Positions 1 through 12,289 of a DNA stretch of 56,100 nucleotides are shown here, in pieces. Origin of the DNA: Ophiosphaerella korrae (taxonomy: Eukaryota; Ascomycota; Dothideomycetes; Pleosporales; Phaeosphaeriaceae); NCBI GenBank assembly GCA_028456385.1, contig JALNQF010000271.1:1-56100 (forward strand). The letters run 5' to 3'. The translations under genes were made by a program, and so were the position numbers. Within the stretch, counting starts at the first letter, position 1, and each line of letters begins with the position of its first letter. The notes beneath the pieces were generated by a model. The model made no database searches. It had not been told where the DNA came from and worked only from the letters and a program-made list of their open reading frames with translations.

Positions 1-710
1 TATACTATATTAGTATATTTAGCTATTAGTTTATAGAGATTTAGATCTTTAGCGCTAGCTAGTAAAGGTTTTAGTAGGGTCTAGGGCGCTTTATTACTTA
101 GTTCTTATAAATTAAGTACTAGTAATTTATATAAGTTTAGAGGTCTTTTCCTTCTTTAGTACTACTACCTAAGTTTAATACCTAGTATAAGTACGCCTTT
201 ACCTAGGTATATATAGTAAGTATAAGCTAAAGCTTTATAACCTATAAAGTAGTTAAACTACTTTTCTTTAGTACGTATTTCTTTCTAAAACGTTAGCGCT
301 AGTACTAGTAAAAAAAGAGCGCTAGAAACCTTAACTAAAACTATAATATAGTAAACTTAAGGGGCTACCTAGCGCGCTATAGCTAAGGTAAGATCTAATT
401 CCTAGTAGTATAGTTCTTTTTAGCTAGCTAGGCTTAATTAAGAGTTAGCTATAATTAGCTATCTTGTAGTAACTCTAGCGTAAGTAAAAAAGCTACTAGC
501 GTAGTTCTAGGTTATAGAGAAGCCTATAAAAGTAAAATATTTATAGAGATTTACTATTATATAAGGTAGACTTTATACAAGATAACTTAATAAGGTAGTT
601 TTAATAATTAACTAAAAAGAGTAAATAGTAGATAAAGCTATCTAAGTAAGTACTAAGTATATATACCTAGTAGCCTACTAAGTACTAACTAAAAGTAGAA
701 AGGTAGTTAA
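1..710. other. AT-rich RIP-degraded sequence, unassigned
   Basis: No open frame or recognisable domain could be followed here on either strand. Composition (TA-rich, CpA-poor, with CpG still present in blocks such as GCGCTAGC) matches the RIP-mutated transposon sequence on its right. It does not resemble the 5' LTR or gag region of the family A element that follows, so it is probably a different, older repeat into which that element or its truncated end was joined. Confidence 0.5.
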
Positions 711-809
711 ATATTAGTAAGTTTGTAATATTAGTAAGTTTACGATATTAGTAAGTTTATAATATTAGTAAGTTTACTATATTAGTAAGTTGTAAACTTA
801 CTAATATTA
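711..809. repeat. 17-bp tandem repeat with terminal inverted unit
   Basis: Five consecutive units start at 711, 728, 745, 762 and 779. Each begins ATATTAGTAAGTTT, with a variable three-base tail (GTA, ACG, ATA, ACT); the last unit is one T shorter. The array is followed at once by an inverted unit (AAACTTACTAATATTA, about 794-809), so the last direct unit and the inverted unit can form a hairpin. It sits where homology to the family A retroelement begins. Confidence 0.8.
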
Positions 810-814
810 GTATA

Positions 815-3800
815 AAAATAAGAGATATAAGAGATAACTCTTTTATATATATATATCTTTTTAGTAAATAGAGAGTAGTATAGTTCCTATAAAAATAAAG
901 ATATAGAGTAGCTATAATAAAAGAAAGTAGAATAAAAGCGTAGCTAGAAGAAATAGTATACGTAATAGACTTACTAGTAGAAGATCTAGAAGGGGAAGAG
1001 CCTCTAGTACTATTAATCTAGGCTAAAAGACTAGTATAAAATAAAGAGACTACTATAGTTACTTCTAAAGAAATAAAAGAAGATAAAAGATAAGTTAATA
1101 TAAGAGATATAGAGTATACCTAGTTAAATATATATAGCTATAATAGCTATATAATAATAGATACGTTAAAATAAAATAAGAACTAAAAGTTTATTTAAAA
1201 ATACTTACTAGTTATAAGTATAGAGAAAGTATATAAAGACTAAAAAGAATATAATCTTAAAGTAATAAAATTTATAATATTCTAATAATAGATAGAATAA
1301 TATATAGTTATAGTAAGTAGAATACCTATATAAAGAGAGTAGTAATATCTTATAAAAAAAACGCAATAGATTAATAAAGCTTATATACTACAAGTACTAG
1401 TAATATACTATATTCTAGTAATAAGGAAACCTAGTATAGATAGATACTAAGAAGGAGACAATAAGAAGATAAATCTAGAATATCTAGTATATACTAAAAT
1501 TACATAGGTATTATATTTAAATATATATTACTACTTATATAGAGAAGAAAAAGTATAAAACTATATATAGCCTAAAAGAAAATAAGACTATATAAAGATA
1601 ATCCTTAAAAAAGAAATTAAAGGATAAGAAATAACTTAGATTCCTAACAAAGAATATATATTAATTAGACCTAGACCTAAACTATCTAAAGAATATATTA
1701 AAGGAATATAGCTATAGTATAAGTATATATTTAATAAATATCTAAAACACAAGAACTATAAACGTAAGATAAGATAATAGCTCTAGAAGAATAGATAATT
1801 TAGAGAAAGACCTAAGTAAAAGAAGCTATAAAGTATAATAGGCCTATACGTTATAAAAATAGGTATATACTAAGGAAGAAAAGTATAAATTATAATTAAT
1901 AGTAGAGCTATAAAGAACTTTATATCTAAGAAGTTTATAGAAAACTAAGGAATAAGTTATATAATAAAGAAATACTCTTAATAATTAAGTATAATTAAAG
2001 GAAAACTATTCTAAGAACCTATTAGGTTTAAGATAGTACTTTTAATACTAAAACTAAAAGGACTAGAAATTAAGAATATAGTTATAGATATAACAACAAT
2101 TAATAATAAACAAGAAATAATACTAGGAATACTATAGTTATAAATAACAAACCTATACATTAATTAAAGAATAGGAAAAATTAACTACTATAAGATAGAT
2201 ACGTTAAAAGCTAATATAAGTACCTATAAAGGAGAATTCCCTAAAGAATATAAAAAATAGGAAAAATAGCTTATAGACCCTAAAGACTACCTTCTAGAAT
2301 ATTAGCTATAGGACCTAGTAATAGACTTAAAGAAAGATAAAGATATAAGATAGAGCTTAGTCTATAGAAAAATAGAAGAAGAATCTAAGATTAAATAAAT
2401 ATTTATTAAAAACGTAATTAGAAAAAGATAGATATAGGAATCTAAATCCTTAGTAGTATATAGCCTTATATTTATAGACAAAAAGAGAATAAGTAATAAG
2501 AGACCCTACGTAGATTTTAAAAAAACTAACGCAATTATAAATAAGAATTAATACCTACTACTATAAATAGATAAAATATAAAATAAGCTATAAAAAATAA
2601 AGATCTTTATAAAACTAGATATCTAGAACGCCTACTACTAGATTAGAATTAAAAAAAGTAATAAATAGAAGATAGTATTTAGAATATAGTATAAACTATA
2701 TAAATACTTAGTTATACTATTTAGCTTAATAAACGCACTAGTAGTATTCTAAGAAAGAATTAATATAGTACTAAGAGAATACTTAGATATATTTATATTT
2801 ATATACCTAGACAATATCCTTATATTCTTAGAAATAGAGGAAGAATACGTACAACACGTATACAAAGTACTAGAAAAACTAGTAGAAAATAAGTTATTTC
2901 TTAAAATAAGAAAATACAAGTTCTATATAAAAGAAATAGACTTACTTAGATTTATTATTAAACTAGGAAAAATTAAGATTAATATAAAAAAGATTAAGTT
3001 AATTAATAAATAGCTAGTACTAAAAAACCTAAAAGAAGTATAATAATTTTATAGGTTAGCAAACTTTTATAGAAAACTAATAGTAAAATAGTTTAAAAAT
3101 ATAGAACTAATAATAAGACTTATAAAGAAAGATACGCTATTTAAATAGATAAAGGAATAGGATAAAGTATTTAAAAAGATAAAAAGAAAGTTTATAGAAA
3201 ACCTAGTTGTTAGAATATATAACCTAGATCTACTAGTAATAAGAAAAATAGATATATCTAACTTAGTCTATAGAATAGTACTAATATAAGAAGATAAAAG
3301 GACTAAATAAGAATATTTAGTTAAATACTTCTCTAAGAAAATAAAGCTAGTAGAGCTTAACTACTTAATCTATAATAAAGTAATACTAGTAATTTATAAA
3401 GTATTTAAATAATAGAGAGTATATTTATAAAAAGTAAAGTATAGAATAAATATTTATATAGACTATAAGAACTTTATAAGATTTATAATAAATAAAGAGT
3501 TATTATATCGCTATATAAGATAGTAGGAGTTTCTATTAATATTTAATATAGAAATAATATATACTAAGAGTAAAAATAACTAATTTATAAATACCTTAAG
3601 TAGAAGACTAGACTTATAAGAAGAAGTAAACGCTATAGGTATAGTTCTAGTTAAGAATAAAGAAGGATACTTAGTCCTAAATATACCTAAAATAGCTATA
3701 ACCCTTAAAAGAAAAAATAGCGAGCTAGATAAATAGATTTAGAAAATAATATAAGAAGTACTTAAAGAAATAAAAAAACTAGAAATCTAAAAAGGATTTA

Positions 3801-6221
3801 TATAAGCTTATAGAAGAATATATATTCTAAGAAAAATTTAAAAAGAATTTATATAATAATTCTATAAATTACTAGTATATAGATACTAAGGTATTAATAA
3901 AATATTAGATAGACTCCTAAGAGACTACTATATCTTAAAAGTAAGATAACTAGTAATAGAAGTACTATAAGACTATATAGAATACTATAAAAATAAATAT
4001 AATAGATACGTACTATATAAGATACTATAACTAGTAAAAATACTAGAATAACTATAGAGAGTTATTATAATAGACTTTATTACAAAACTACTAAAGTCTA
4101 AAGATTTAGTATTAAGAGTTAAGTATAATAGAATCCTAATAATAGTAGATAAACTTATAAAGTACTTATACTTTAAACTATATAAAGAGAAAAGTAGAAT
4201 AGAGGTTACTATATACTAGATTCTAAGAACTATAATTAGTTAATATAGACTACTAGATAAGATTATTATAGATAAAGATATACAATTTATATTAAAACTA
4301 TAGAAAATAATAATAGTATAACTAGGAATCTAGTATATAATATTAATAGTATATTACCTATAAATAGATAGATAATTAGAATGTATAAATTAAATAGTAG
4401 AATAGTACTTAAGATATTACCTTAATTACAACTAGAATAATTAGGTATAGTTACTACCTATAGTATAGTTAGTATATAATAGCGCAAAGAATATAGTAAT
4501 AAAAATATTACTTTTCTTTATAAACTATAGATTTAACTCTAATATATATAGAATACTAAGACCTAAAGTATTATAGTCTCTAAAAAGAGAAAACTTTACT
4601 AATAAACTTAAAGATATATATAATTAACTAAGATAAGATATAGAATTTCTATACAATTAAATAGTAAAATACTATAATAAGAAATATAAAAAGGGACCCT
4701 AATTTAAAGAAGAAAAAAAAGTATAGTTAGTATAAAAAAATATTAAGAGTAAACAATCTAGTTTAAAACTAGATTATATTAAGATAAGACTATATAAGAT
4801 TAAAAAGAAAGTTACACTAGTTATATTTAAACTAAAGCTACTAAGTAAAATAAAGATATACCTAATATTCTATATAGGACTACTAGAATAAGTACTATAA
4901 GAAGTAGAACTACTAGTATATAAAGTAGATACGTATAGAGAATAGGAAGAATAAGAAGTTAAAGAAATTTTATAGTACTAGTTCTATAATAGAAAAAACT
5001 ACTACTTAGTAGAATAGATAAGTATAAATAAAAAAGGATAACTATAAGAGAAAATATAGGAACTATAGGATAATCTTAATTACTTTAAGAAACTAGAGAA
5101 GTTCTAAAGTTAAAACTCTCTAAAGCGCTTTATAGTAAACTAAGAAAACTAATAATACTACTACTAGATAGAGAGGCGATAGGAGCGCCTAACGTAATAG
5201 GAGCTAGAGCAGCCTCTACTATATTATCTAAATCTAACTTAGCCTCTAAGGTATAAGACTATTTAGATAACTTAGTATTATTATAAGCTTTTATCTTATA
5301 AAGATACTTAATATAAAAATAAAGCTCTACTAGCTTATAAAGAGTTAACTTATACTTAGCTTTAGCTATAGTAAGCTATAATAATAATTATACTTAAGCT
5401 TTATTAATAGCTTACCTTATACAATTTAGTAGAAAGAGACTACGTAGAAATTAAATACTTATACTTAGCTAATAAAACTTTAAAAGAAATATATTTATAT
5501 TAGATATTAGTAAGAATATACTTATTATAATATTTACTATTATTTAAAGATATAAGATATATAAGACTAAGCTTAGTATAATAATAATAAAGAAATATCT
5601 TAACCTTATTATAAATAATATAAGCTATAAAAAGAAGTTTATTATACTAAGAATAAGATAGTATAGAGAGTAATAAGGAACTAGAGATTAATAAAGAAAT
5701 AGGATTAATAACCTTAGCTCTAGTATAGAGAAATAAGAAACTACGTAGAAGAGAGAATAGTATTATAGTAGTAATAAGAGAAATTAAGATAAAGCTAATT
5801 AGTCTACGCTTAACTATACACGAGATATAGGATAAGTAGGGTAATAACCTAAGGGATAATAAACTTAATTAGAAAGCTAACTATAATTAGGATACGTAAT
5901 AAATTTGTAAATTTATAATCTTAGTAAATATAAAGTTATAAAGCTATTATATAACAAATTTATAAATTTACGATCTTAGTAAAAATAAAGTAATAAAGTC
6001 GCTAAGACTATATTACTATATAGATAGTAGAAATACGTATTATTAGGATAGTATTAGTAATTTAATCCTTTAACTATAGAACGCTAATATAAGATAGTTG
6101 TAAAATATCTTCTATTATTTATAGTTATTATAGATCCTAATATAAACTTTTATTATTACCTTTTAATCTACTAACTCTTATAAGATAGGTACTTATAGTT
6201 AATAATAGGTAGCCTATTATA
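815..6221 (+). mobile_element. Family A Ty3/gypsy chromovirus copy 1, 5'-truncated, RIP-degraded
   Basis: From about 835 this runs collinear with the complete family A element at 11834-18859 (compare 841-1020 with 13498-13680), but the 5' LTR and most of gag are missing. Recognisable parts in order: aspartic protease core near 1891-1920 (mutated to read INSRA); reverse transcriptase from about 2500, with the catalytic YLDD box changed to YLDN at 2803-2814; RNase H; integrase near 4070; GPY/F and chromodomain region about 4680-5100; 3' LTR at 5761-6221. Every frame is broken by TAA/TAG codons of the kind made by C-to-T or G-to-A change, so the element is dead. Confidence 0.85.
5761..6221 (+). 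repeat. 3' LTR of family A copy 1 (461 bp)
   Basis: The start (TATTATAGTAGTAATA) and the end (AGCCTATTATA) align with the LTRs of the complete family A element, with the terminal TG read as TA. The middle is different: in place of the double palindrome of the other A LTRs it carries two copies of a roughly 35-bp unit (about 5908-5940 and 5958-5990, core AAATTTATAAATTTA then ATCTTAGTAAA). This marks a separate LTR subfamily. Confidence 0.8.
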
Positions 6222-7300
6222 AATATACTTATTATAAGCTTTACTATCTTTTTAAAAAATAAAATAAAAAAGTTTTAACTTAATATAATAAAAGTAAAGA
6301 AGTATTTTAACTTTATTATAAGTAACTTAAGTAGTAAAGAGTAGTTTATTATACTAAGAATAAAAAAGTATAAAGAGTAATAAATAAAGTAGACTAATAA
6401 CTTTAAATTTAATATAAGAAAATAAAAACTTACTTAAAAGAAAAGATAGTATTATAGTAGTAATAGAAAAAAACTAAGTAAAACTAATTAGCTCTATAAT
6501 AGAAGATAATAATATATATAACTTATAAAATAATAAGCCTAATTAAAAAGTTATTTATAATAAAGATATATAATAATATTATAACTTTATAATTATAGTA
6601 AATATAAAGCTATAAAGCTAGCTTTATAACTTTATAAAAACTAAAATAATAAAGTAATAAAGTACTAAAGAAGTACTACGTATATAGTTAGGAAAGATAT
6701 ATACTATTAAAAGAGTATTAACAATTTAATTATTAACTACAAGTAATAATACTTAATATTACCTATTAGGAATTATCCTATTATTTATAGTTTATTATAC
6801 AATTACCTTTTACTTAAAACTATTAGCTCTTAATCTACTTACTTCCCCCCTAAAAGTACTTAAGTAGTTAATAACTAGAGTACTACGTTATATCTAGAAT
6901 AAAAAATTAAATATAATTTTTTTAATTCTTTTAAGTTTATTAATAATTTTACCTATAGTTAAATATAAAAATTAGTAAAATTAGTTTACTATAAGTATAA
7001 TAACTATTAGTTAAAGAATATAATATACTAATATCTTAGTAGACTTATAATTAGAAGTATTTATTTTTAAGCTTTACTAATAGTAGAGCTTAAAGTTAAG
7101 ACTATACTTATAGTTAAATTAAGATTAAGTAAAGCTAGATTATACTTAAGTATAAGCTTAGTCTTAGTTACTATATAATAGAGGCCTAATTCTAGGGCCT
7201 TATTGTATAAACGTGTTCTTAGGTTAGAGTACTAGTTAAAGATTCTTAGATAGAAAAGGTAGATAGTAAAGAAATATTAATACACTTATATTAAAAAGCT
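6222..7300. repeat. Older family A-like 3' end and LTR fragment, plus unassigned AT-rich DNA
   Basis: About 6290-6450 repeats, in diverged form, the region just upstream of the family A 3' LTR (compare 5600-5760), and 6446-6900 aligns loosely with the LTR (start TATTATAGTAGTAATAG; later CTATTATTTATAGTTTATTATA). It looks like the tail of an older, more diverged relative. From about 6900 to the composition change near 7290-7310 I see only degraded AT-rich sequence and no gene. Confidence 0.55.
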
Positions 7301-7632
7301 ATGTATATTTTACTGCTATTTTTGGCGGCGTATGCTACCCGTTTCGTAGAGTATTGTTGTTAGTAGTAAGTCTGTATAATGCAGCAGGTATCTACCCAGA
7401 AGTAGTCTAGACTATCGCGCTTCGCCTGCTGGGTGTAGAAGAAGATTTTTCGATAACCTCCTTTGAGTTTTGCATTAACATCCTCTGCATCTTTGTAGTT
7501 CTTGAGGTCCTTGAAGGTTACTTCCTGTCCGGCCTAGGTGTGGGACAGGATTACATAGGGCAGTAATTTTTCACCGATCAAGTCCCTAGTCCTTCTGAGC
7601 GTCCTATCGCTTGCAATGTATAGAAGTCGCAT
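7300..7632 (-). pseudogene. HET-domain (heterokaryon incompatibility) gene remnant
   Basis: Reading the minus strand from an ATG at 7632 gives the characteristic HET-domain N-terminus MRLL, then about 30 residues later PYVILSHT followed by a stop where the family has the invariant Trp-Gly (TGG now TAG). In the same frame come EVTFKDL, a basic stretch ending GGYRKIFF, then LDYFWVDTCCI, the family's best conserved block (usually WVDTCCID). The frame stops at 7360-7362 and similarity fades into the RIP block near 7300. HET domains trigger death after fusion with an incompatible individual; the whole effector part is absent here. The Trp-to-stop change fits RIP leaking from the neighbouring repeats. 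A further 5' exon or a normal promoter at 7633-8000 cannot be excluded. Confidence 0.8.
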
Positions 7633-8501
7633 AGAGCGGTGTTTGTGGGGATCTGCGTAGGCTATAGAGGAGCGTCCGGGAGCTTCGAAGCAGGCTGGAG
7701 GAATCGAGGGCGTACGGTGGCTCGCTTACATAGAGATTAGTAGTCGTAGCTATTGATTTTGTTGCGAGTAACAAGTGAAGGTTTGCTGAGTTAGAGGTGA
7801 GGAAGACTGGCTTTCTCGTTGTTGGAGCAGGCTGCATCTCTCTCATCCACCGTAGGAGGCGCAGCCTGCCTGCACCGTGACGTGAGGCTGGCCGAGCATG
7901 GCTGACAACGCCGAGATACAGCCTTCGCCTGAGGACGCGATCTAATCGAACAAGAACCATAATATATAATATATAGGCCAAACTATATTTCTAATACAAA
8001 AATGGCTTAGCGTATAACAATGGAGGTATTTATCTGCAGTAAGCTACTATACCGCGCAACTGCAGGTGGGGGTCTCGTTAGAATCTTCTTGCTCTGCTGA
8101 AATGATTTTATATATTAATATATTTTAGCGTGATGACCCTTGTTATCCCACAGTGTATGTATCCTTGTCCTCCATCATTATGCCAAGATGCATACCCGTC
8201 ACTTGCGCTACGAATGGAAGGTCAAACAGACTATCAACGTTATCGGTCGTGTAGATCTTGTTCTTCGAGACGTAGTTCCGTGGTGTCATTCAGGATGCGA
8301 ACTGACGTGGCACTACCCTGTAAAGAGAGCATGTGCCGTCGTGGTAAGCATTTTGGCATGACCTTAGCAGTATGCGGTGTGTGAAGTGAGAACAGTAATC
8401 ACGTTCACCTAGTTCATTCTTTTGGTGTTCTATTTAACAGTTTTTTTTTAGAATTCTCTTTCTTCATCTCCGGCTATCCTCTGGCTGACAAATATCCTGC
8501 A
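7633..8501. other. Non-coding or unassigned spacer of island 1
   Basis: GC content is normal, unlike the repeats. Overlapping open frames occur (7604-7981 minus, 8130-8384 plus) but they show no domain, no conserved motif and poor coding character, and no splice-consistent gene could be built. A T-run lies at about 8440-8450, downstream of the P450 stop on the minus strand, where its 3' end is expected. Confidence 0.5.
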
Positions 8502-10273
8502 CTACCCTTCGCTATTAGTACGTCTCGAGACTCTGCAGGGAAACCCATGAACAGGGTGAGCTGCTCCCTGCGCAACCTGGTATGCCCTCTCTCCAAAAAC
8601 AGTCTTAATTCCAGAAGAGGGGTTCATCCTGTCCCATTCATTATACTGATCCATGAAATCAAACTCGCGGACAATCATTGCCAGAGTAATTTTGATATCA
8701 AGTATCGCAAGACTTTGGCCTAAACAGTTGCGAGGGCCGTATTCAAACGGTCGCCAGCCTCCTTTAGGCGGATATAGAGGATGCCCGGGTTCAACTAACC
8801 AGCGCTCTGGAAGGAAGGAATGTGGATCTGGCCAATAATTTGAGTTTCTCTGGATAGCTCCATGGATGATCCAAATGTTAAGACCTTCAGTGGGGAACTG
8901 GTTGCCATTCTTATCATGTAAGAATATGCCCGGCAGACCGCCTCGCATACCGGACGCCGGTGGAAAGAGACGGAGTGTCTCTTTAATCACTGCCATTGTA
9001 TAAGATAATCGGTTAATCTCGTTAGGTCGGTTCCTGAGGATCTTTGCAGCGGAGTCTACATCCCGTCCGAAGACCTTGTCGTGTTCAGCGCGAATCTTTG
9101 CTAACGCGTCACGGTGCTTTGATAGCATGTAAAGGCTGTACACGATAGCAGCAGCAGTGGAGTCGTGGCCAGCAAAGAGGAAGAGCCGTATTTGAATCGT
9201 AGCCCATGATCTGAACTCGGGGTCAAGTTTTTCAGAAGCCTTTCGCTCTGTCATATATGCTGCAATAGCAATATCCATTACAGATTTCACGCGATCGGAT
9301 ACCTTACCACTTTTCCACTCTTCGTATCGCTTGTCTAGCTCAGCATTGATGTAACGTTTCATGATTTCTCCATTGCGCCACTCAACCAGAGGCCGCATAG
9401 GATTCCAGCGCTTGAATGGGTTGAGTTCTTCGTCCTGGCAATGCCAATCAACAGAACTTCTCATAGCGGCAGCGAGGGCGTTATAGCCAGATTGTGAATG
9501 CAAGCGAGTATTTCTAACGCGTATCTGTCAGCTCCGCATGCTACACGAATGCCGCGCTAGCTGTACAAATGCTTACATAGTGACCGCTCCAATGACATCC
9601 ATCATGTAGTCGCATGTTAACTTGTCTAGCGAAAACATGGCTCCTATCCTTGCATGCTCCCGTAGTAGCAGCACATAGGCATCTGCCTCCTCAAGAATGT
9701 GTGGCGTGCATTCAAGCATAACATTGTTGCTAAATCCAGGGTTGAAGAGCGCCCTCGAGCGCTTCCACTCTGCGCCATTCATGTCAAATAAGTTCGGTCC
9801 GCCAGCAATAGGCATGAAGTATGGAATAAGAACATCTGGCTTTGGGAGATCATGTTCTTGGCAAGCTTGTACAGCAAGTTCAGGCGATGTAATAATAAGA
9901 AGTGGGCTAGAGAAAGGCCAAACATCAATGTAAAAGCAGCCGTCCGTTTCATTATATTCTTCCGACAGCAAAGTGAAAGCGTCAGACTGTTGTGAGCCCT
10001 TGGGCAGCTTCTGGAGAAGCGTTGGTAAGGTTGTGAGATGGCCGGTAACAAAGTTCCAAGGTGGCATAGGCTGTGTGAGATAGTATGATTAGTATACCTT
10101 CCTCAAGTACCTGGAAAACATGGAGCAATCCATACCAAACCTTGCTTTTTAAGCTTGTAGAAAATCATGCGGTTTTTGATCGCTTTGTGTAAGAATATGC
10201 CCAGAGCACAGGCAGCCAAAGACAACGTAAACTGCCACATTATGGCGCTAGACGCGGGCAATGCGATAGTCAT
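8502..10273 (-). CDS. Cytochrome P450 monooxygenase (CYP59/StcS-like), three exons
   Basis: Model: complement of 8502-9513, 9577-10070 and 10136-10273, giving 547 residues. Introns are 65 bp (10071-10135; GTATGG donor, TACTAAT branch) and 63 bp (9514-9576; GTAAGC donor, CTGAC branch, TTAG acceptor), chosen because they restore KKQGL-PMPPWN and VTI-NTRLHSQ. A hydrophobic ER anchor lies at about residues 12-30. The P450 landmarks are intact: oxygen-binding helix AGHDST (325-330), ExxR as ETLR (389-392), PERW (446-449) and heme loop FEYGPRNCLG (467-476) with Cys474 as axial ligand. Length and motifs suggest an active microsomal monooxygenase taking electrons from NADPH-P450 reductase. The closest type I recognise is the StcS/AflN group of mycotoxin pathways, but substrate and exact CYP family cannot be told. 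An upstream in-frame ATG at 10372 would add 33 proline-rich residues; I prefer 10273 because the anchor then sits at the N-terminus. Confidence 0.9.
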
Positions 10274-10604
10274 AGCAACTGGTGTAGATGACGGCGTGGG
10301 TGAGACTGGAATGATAGGATGTGGGAGGAGAGGAAGATCTTGGAAAAGAAAGGCGTGTTTTGCAAGCGGCACAGCGGTAACACAAGCAGGATAGTTGTGC
10401 TACCTCTCCAAACAGGACTCCGCTCAACTCCAAGAAACCTGGGTCTGACATGGTATCATAACATGCGTGCATTTCAAATATTCGAAAATATACAACGACA
10501 AATGCCGTCGTACGAGGCAACGCAGCAAATAAGGCAAACGGTTGCCAAGACAATAGATGTCCGAATGGGTGTGGTGAAACCCGGTCCGAAAATTGATTGG
10601 TGTA

Positions 10605-10627
10605 TAAGCTCGGGTATATAGAAGTAA
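10605..10627 (-). promoter_or_regulatory. Shared TATA-containing promoter motif upstream of the first P450
   Basis: On the minus strand this reads TTACTTCTATATACCCGAGC followed by TTA, and matches 30739-30761 (plus strand) at 22 of 23 positions. It lies 331 bp upstream of the P450 ATG at 10273. A GGGGTGGC box (complement of 10628-10635) directly precedes it, and the same eight bases occur upstream of the other copy at 30711-30718. The TATATA core suggests a core promoter plus an adjoining site; that function is inferred. Confidence 0.55.
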
Positions 10628-10679
10628 GCCACCCCTACTCTTAGTTAACTACGAAAGTAGCCGTTTGCTGCGCAGGCGA

Positions 10680-11042
10680 GAACACTAAAACACTACTACT
10701 AGTACTTCTTTTTATAATAACTTAATAAAATAAAGCTCCTACTATTTATAAATTTAATAGAATACTCTTTATATAGTAAAGAAGAGATATACGTAGTTAT
10801 ATTAATTAATTCTAAAGATTACACTATATAATAGAAAAAGAAGTAAAATCTAGTCCTTTTCTTTAAGAATATTATAGGCTAGAAGAGAGACTTTTTTACT
10901 TTTATTTTTTTAGCTAGAATTTATATTAAAATAAAAGATTATTAGATTATTTACTTTTTTTATAAAGAGGAAGCCTTATAAAAAGTATAAAAGTTAAGAA
11001 AAAGACTAAAAAAGCTATATATAAAGAAAATAAATACTTTTA
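10680..11042. other. AT-rich flank between island 1 and the TIR element
   Basis: Composition shifts abruptly to AT-rich at about 10680. No gene or recognisable transposon domain was found. This is the sequence into which the TIR-bounded element appears to be inserted, or the remains of an older repeat. Confidence 0.5.
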
Positions 11043-11106
11043 TAGTTAATATAGGTAGTAAGTAAGTTATATATATAAGTAAGTTACGTACTCTACTAAC
11101 TCTATG
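11043..11106 (+). repeat. Left terminal inverted repeat of DNA transposon
   Basis: Matches the reverse complement of 26677-26740 over about 64 bp without gaps, from TAGTTAATATAGG to CTACTAACTCTAT. The mismatches seen are G/A or C/T, as expected if both arms were RIP-mutated independently. Confidence 0.8.
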
Positions 11107-11833
11107 TACCTATTTAAGCGTATAACTTTACAACGTAGTAGAGTAGTATAGATATATTAATATATTAAATTAAGTAGTATCTACTATATTATTTTATATA
11201 TAAGTAAGTTATACCTAGTCTCTTTATACCTTTTATAGCGCGCGTAAGCCTAGTAACTTAAGCTTAAATACTACTTACTTTTACGATATTTATAATTAAT
11301 CTAGTAATTAGCCTCTAGTTAAGTAATTATACCCTTTTCTTATCTCTTTATTAAGACTCTTTTTTTCTAAATCTACTTCTTTTTTTATAATTTATACTTA
11401 CCAGCTACTTTATTAGCTCTTTTAAAACTAAAGATATAATTATATATTAACTTAGCTTCTAGTATTATTATATAAGCTCTCTTTTTAAGTTAATTAATTA
11501 TATTAATAATTAATACTAGTAATAAGCTCTTATACTAGCGTACGCACTTATATATAAGTATTAACTAAGCTTTTAGCTTATATATATTACTTAGCGTATA
11601 AGCTACCTAGAGAGCCTCTAGTAGAGCTAGAGTAGCTAGAGTAGGTATATAGAGCTAGATATTAAGTTTTAAGATAACTACTTCTAACTAAAGTAAAATA
11701 AAGCTAGTAGCTTAAAAAGCTAAGTAAATATTTACTCTTATAAAGGCCTAGTTAAAGGCTATATAAAAGACTAGTAAGAATTTAAGTTTAGTAATATAAT
11801 TAATATAGTACTAGATTAAGCTCTTAACTTAAT

Positions 11834-12259
11834 TGTTATAGGTGTAATAGAAGAAATCGAGATAGAACTAATTAGTCCTTATCTAGGCGCTAACAAAGTA
11901 TAGGGCGAGTAAAGTAACGACCTCGATTAGGAAACTATATATAACTAGGACACCTAGGGTAATCTATAATCTATAGACTCTTAGTATTAATAGATTATAG
12001 ATTAGGACAATCTATAATCTACTACTCTTAGCACCTATAGATTATAGATTACGACAAGTATATAGTTAGTAGGATGTATATTATTAGGATAGTATTAGTA
12101 ATTTAATCTATTAACTATAGAACGCTAATACAAGATAGTTACAAAATATCTTCTATTATTTATAGTTATTATAGATTACCCTTAAGCTTTTACTATTAAC
12201 TTACAATCTACTAACCTCCTTAATAAGTACTTATAGTTAATAATAGGTAGCCTATTATA
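11834..12259 (+). repeat. 5' LTR of family A element
   Basis: Same length (426 bp) as the 3' LTR. It contains two adjoining imperfect palindromes at about 11960-12053 (arms AATCTATAATCTA and TAGATTATAGATT), which could form two hairpins. It is somewhat less AT-shifted than its partner, keeping for example AGGGCGAG and CCTCGATT where the 3' LTR has ATAGCAAG and CCTTAATT. Confidence 0.92.
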
Positions 12260-12289
12260 CCTTGCTAATTTAGTTATTACAAGAAGTAA

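Noticed and set aside
711..809. CRISPR-like appearance of the 17-bp array
   Set aside because: Units adjoin with no spacers, the genome is fungal, and no cas gene is present.
7604..7981. 125-residue minus-strand open frame next to the HET remnant
   Set aside because: It overlaps the HET frame in another phase, has no recognisable motif and biased Arg/Leu content typical of a chance frame.
8130..8384. Two overlapping plus-strand frames (84 and 73 residues) downstream of the first P450
   Set aside because: No domain, no splice-consistent extension and no clear coding character; a remnant exon cannot be excluded but is not supported.
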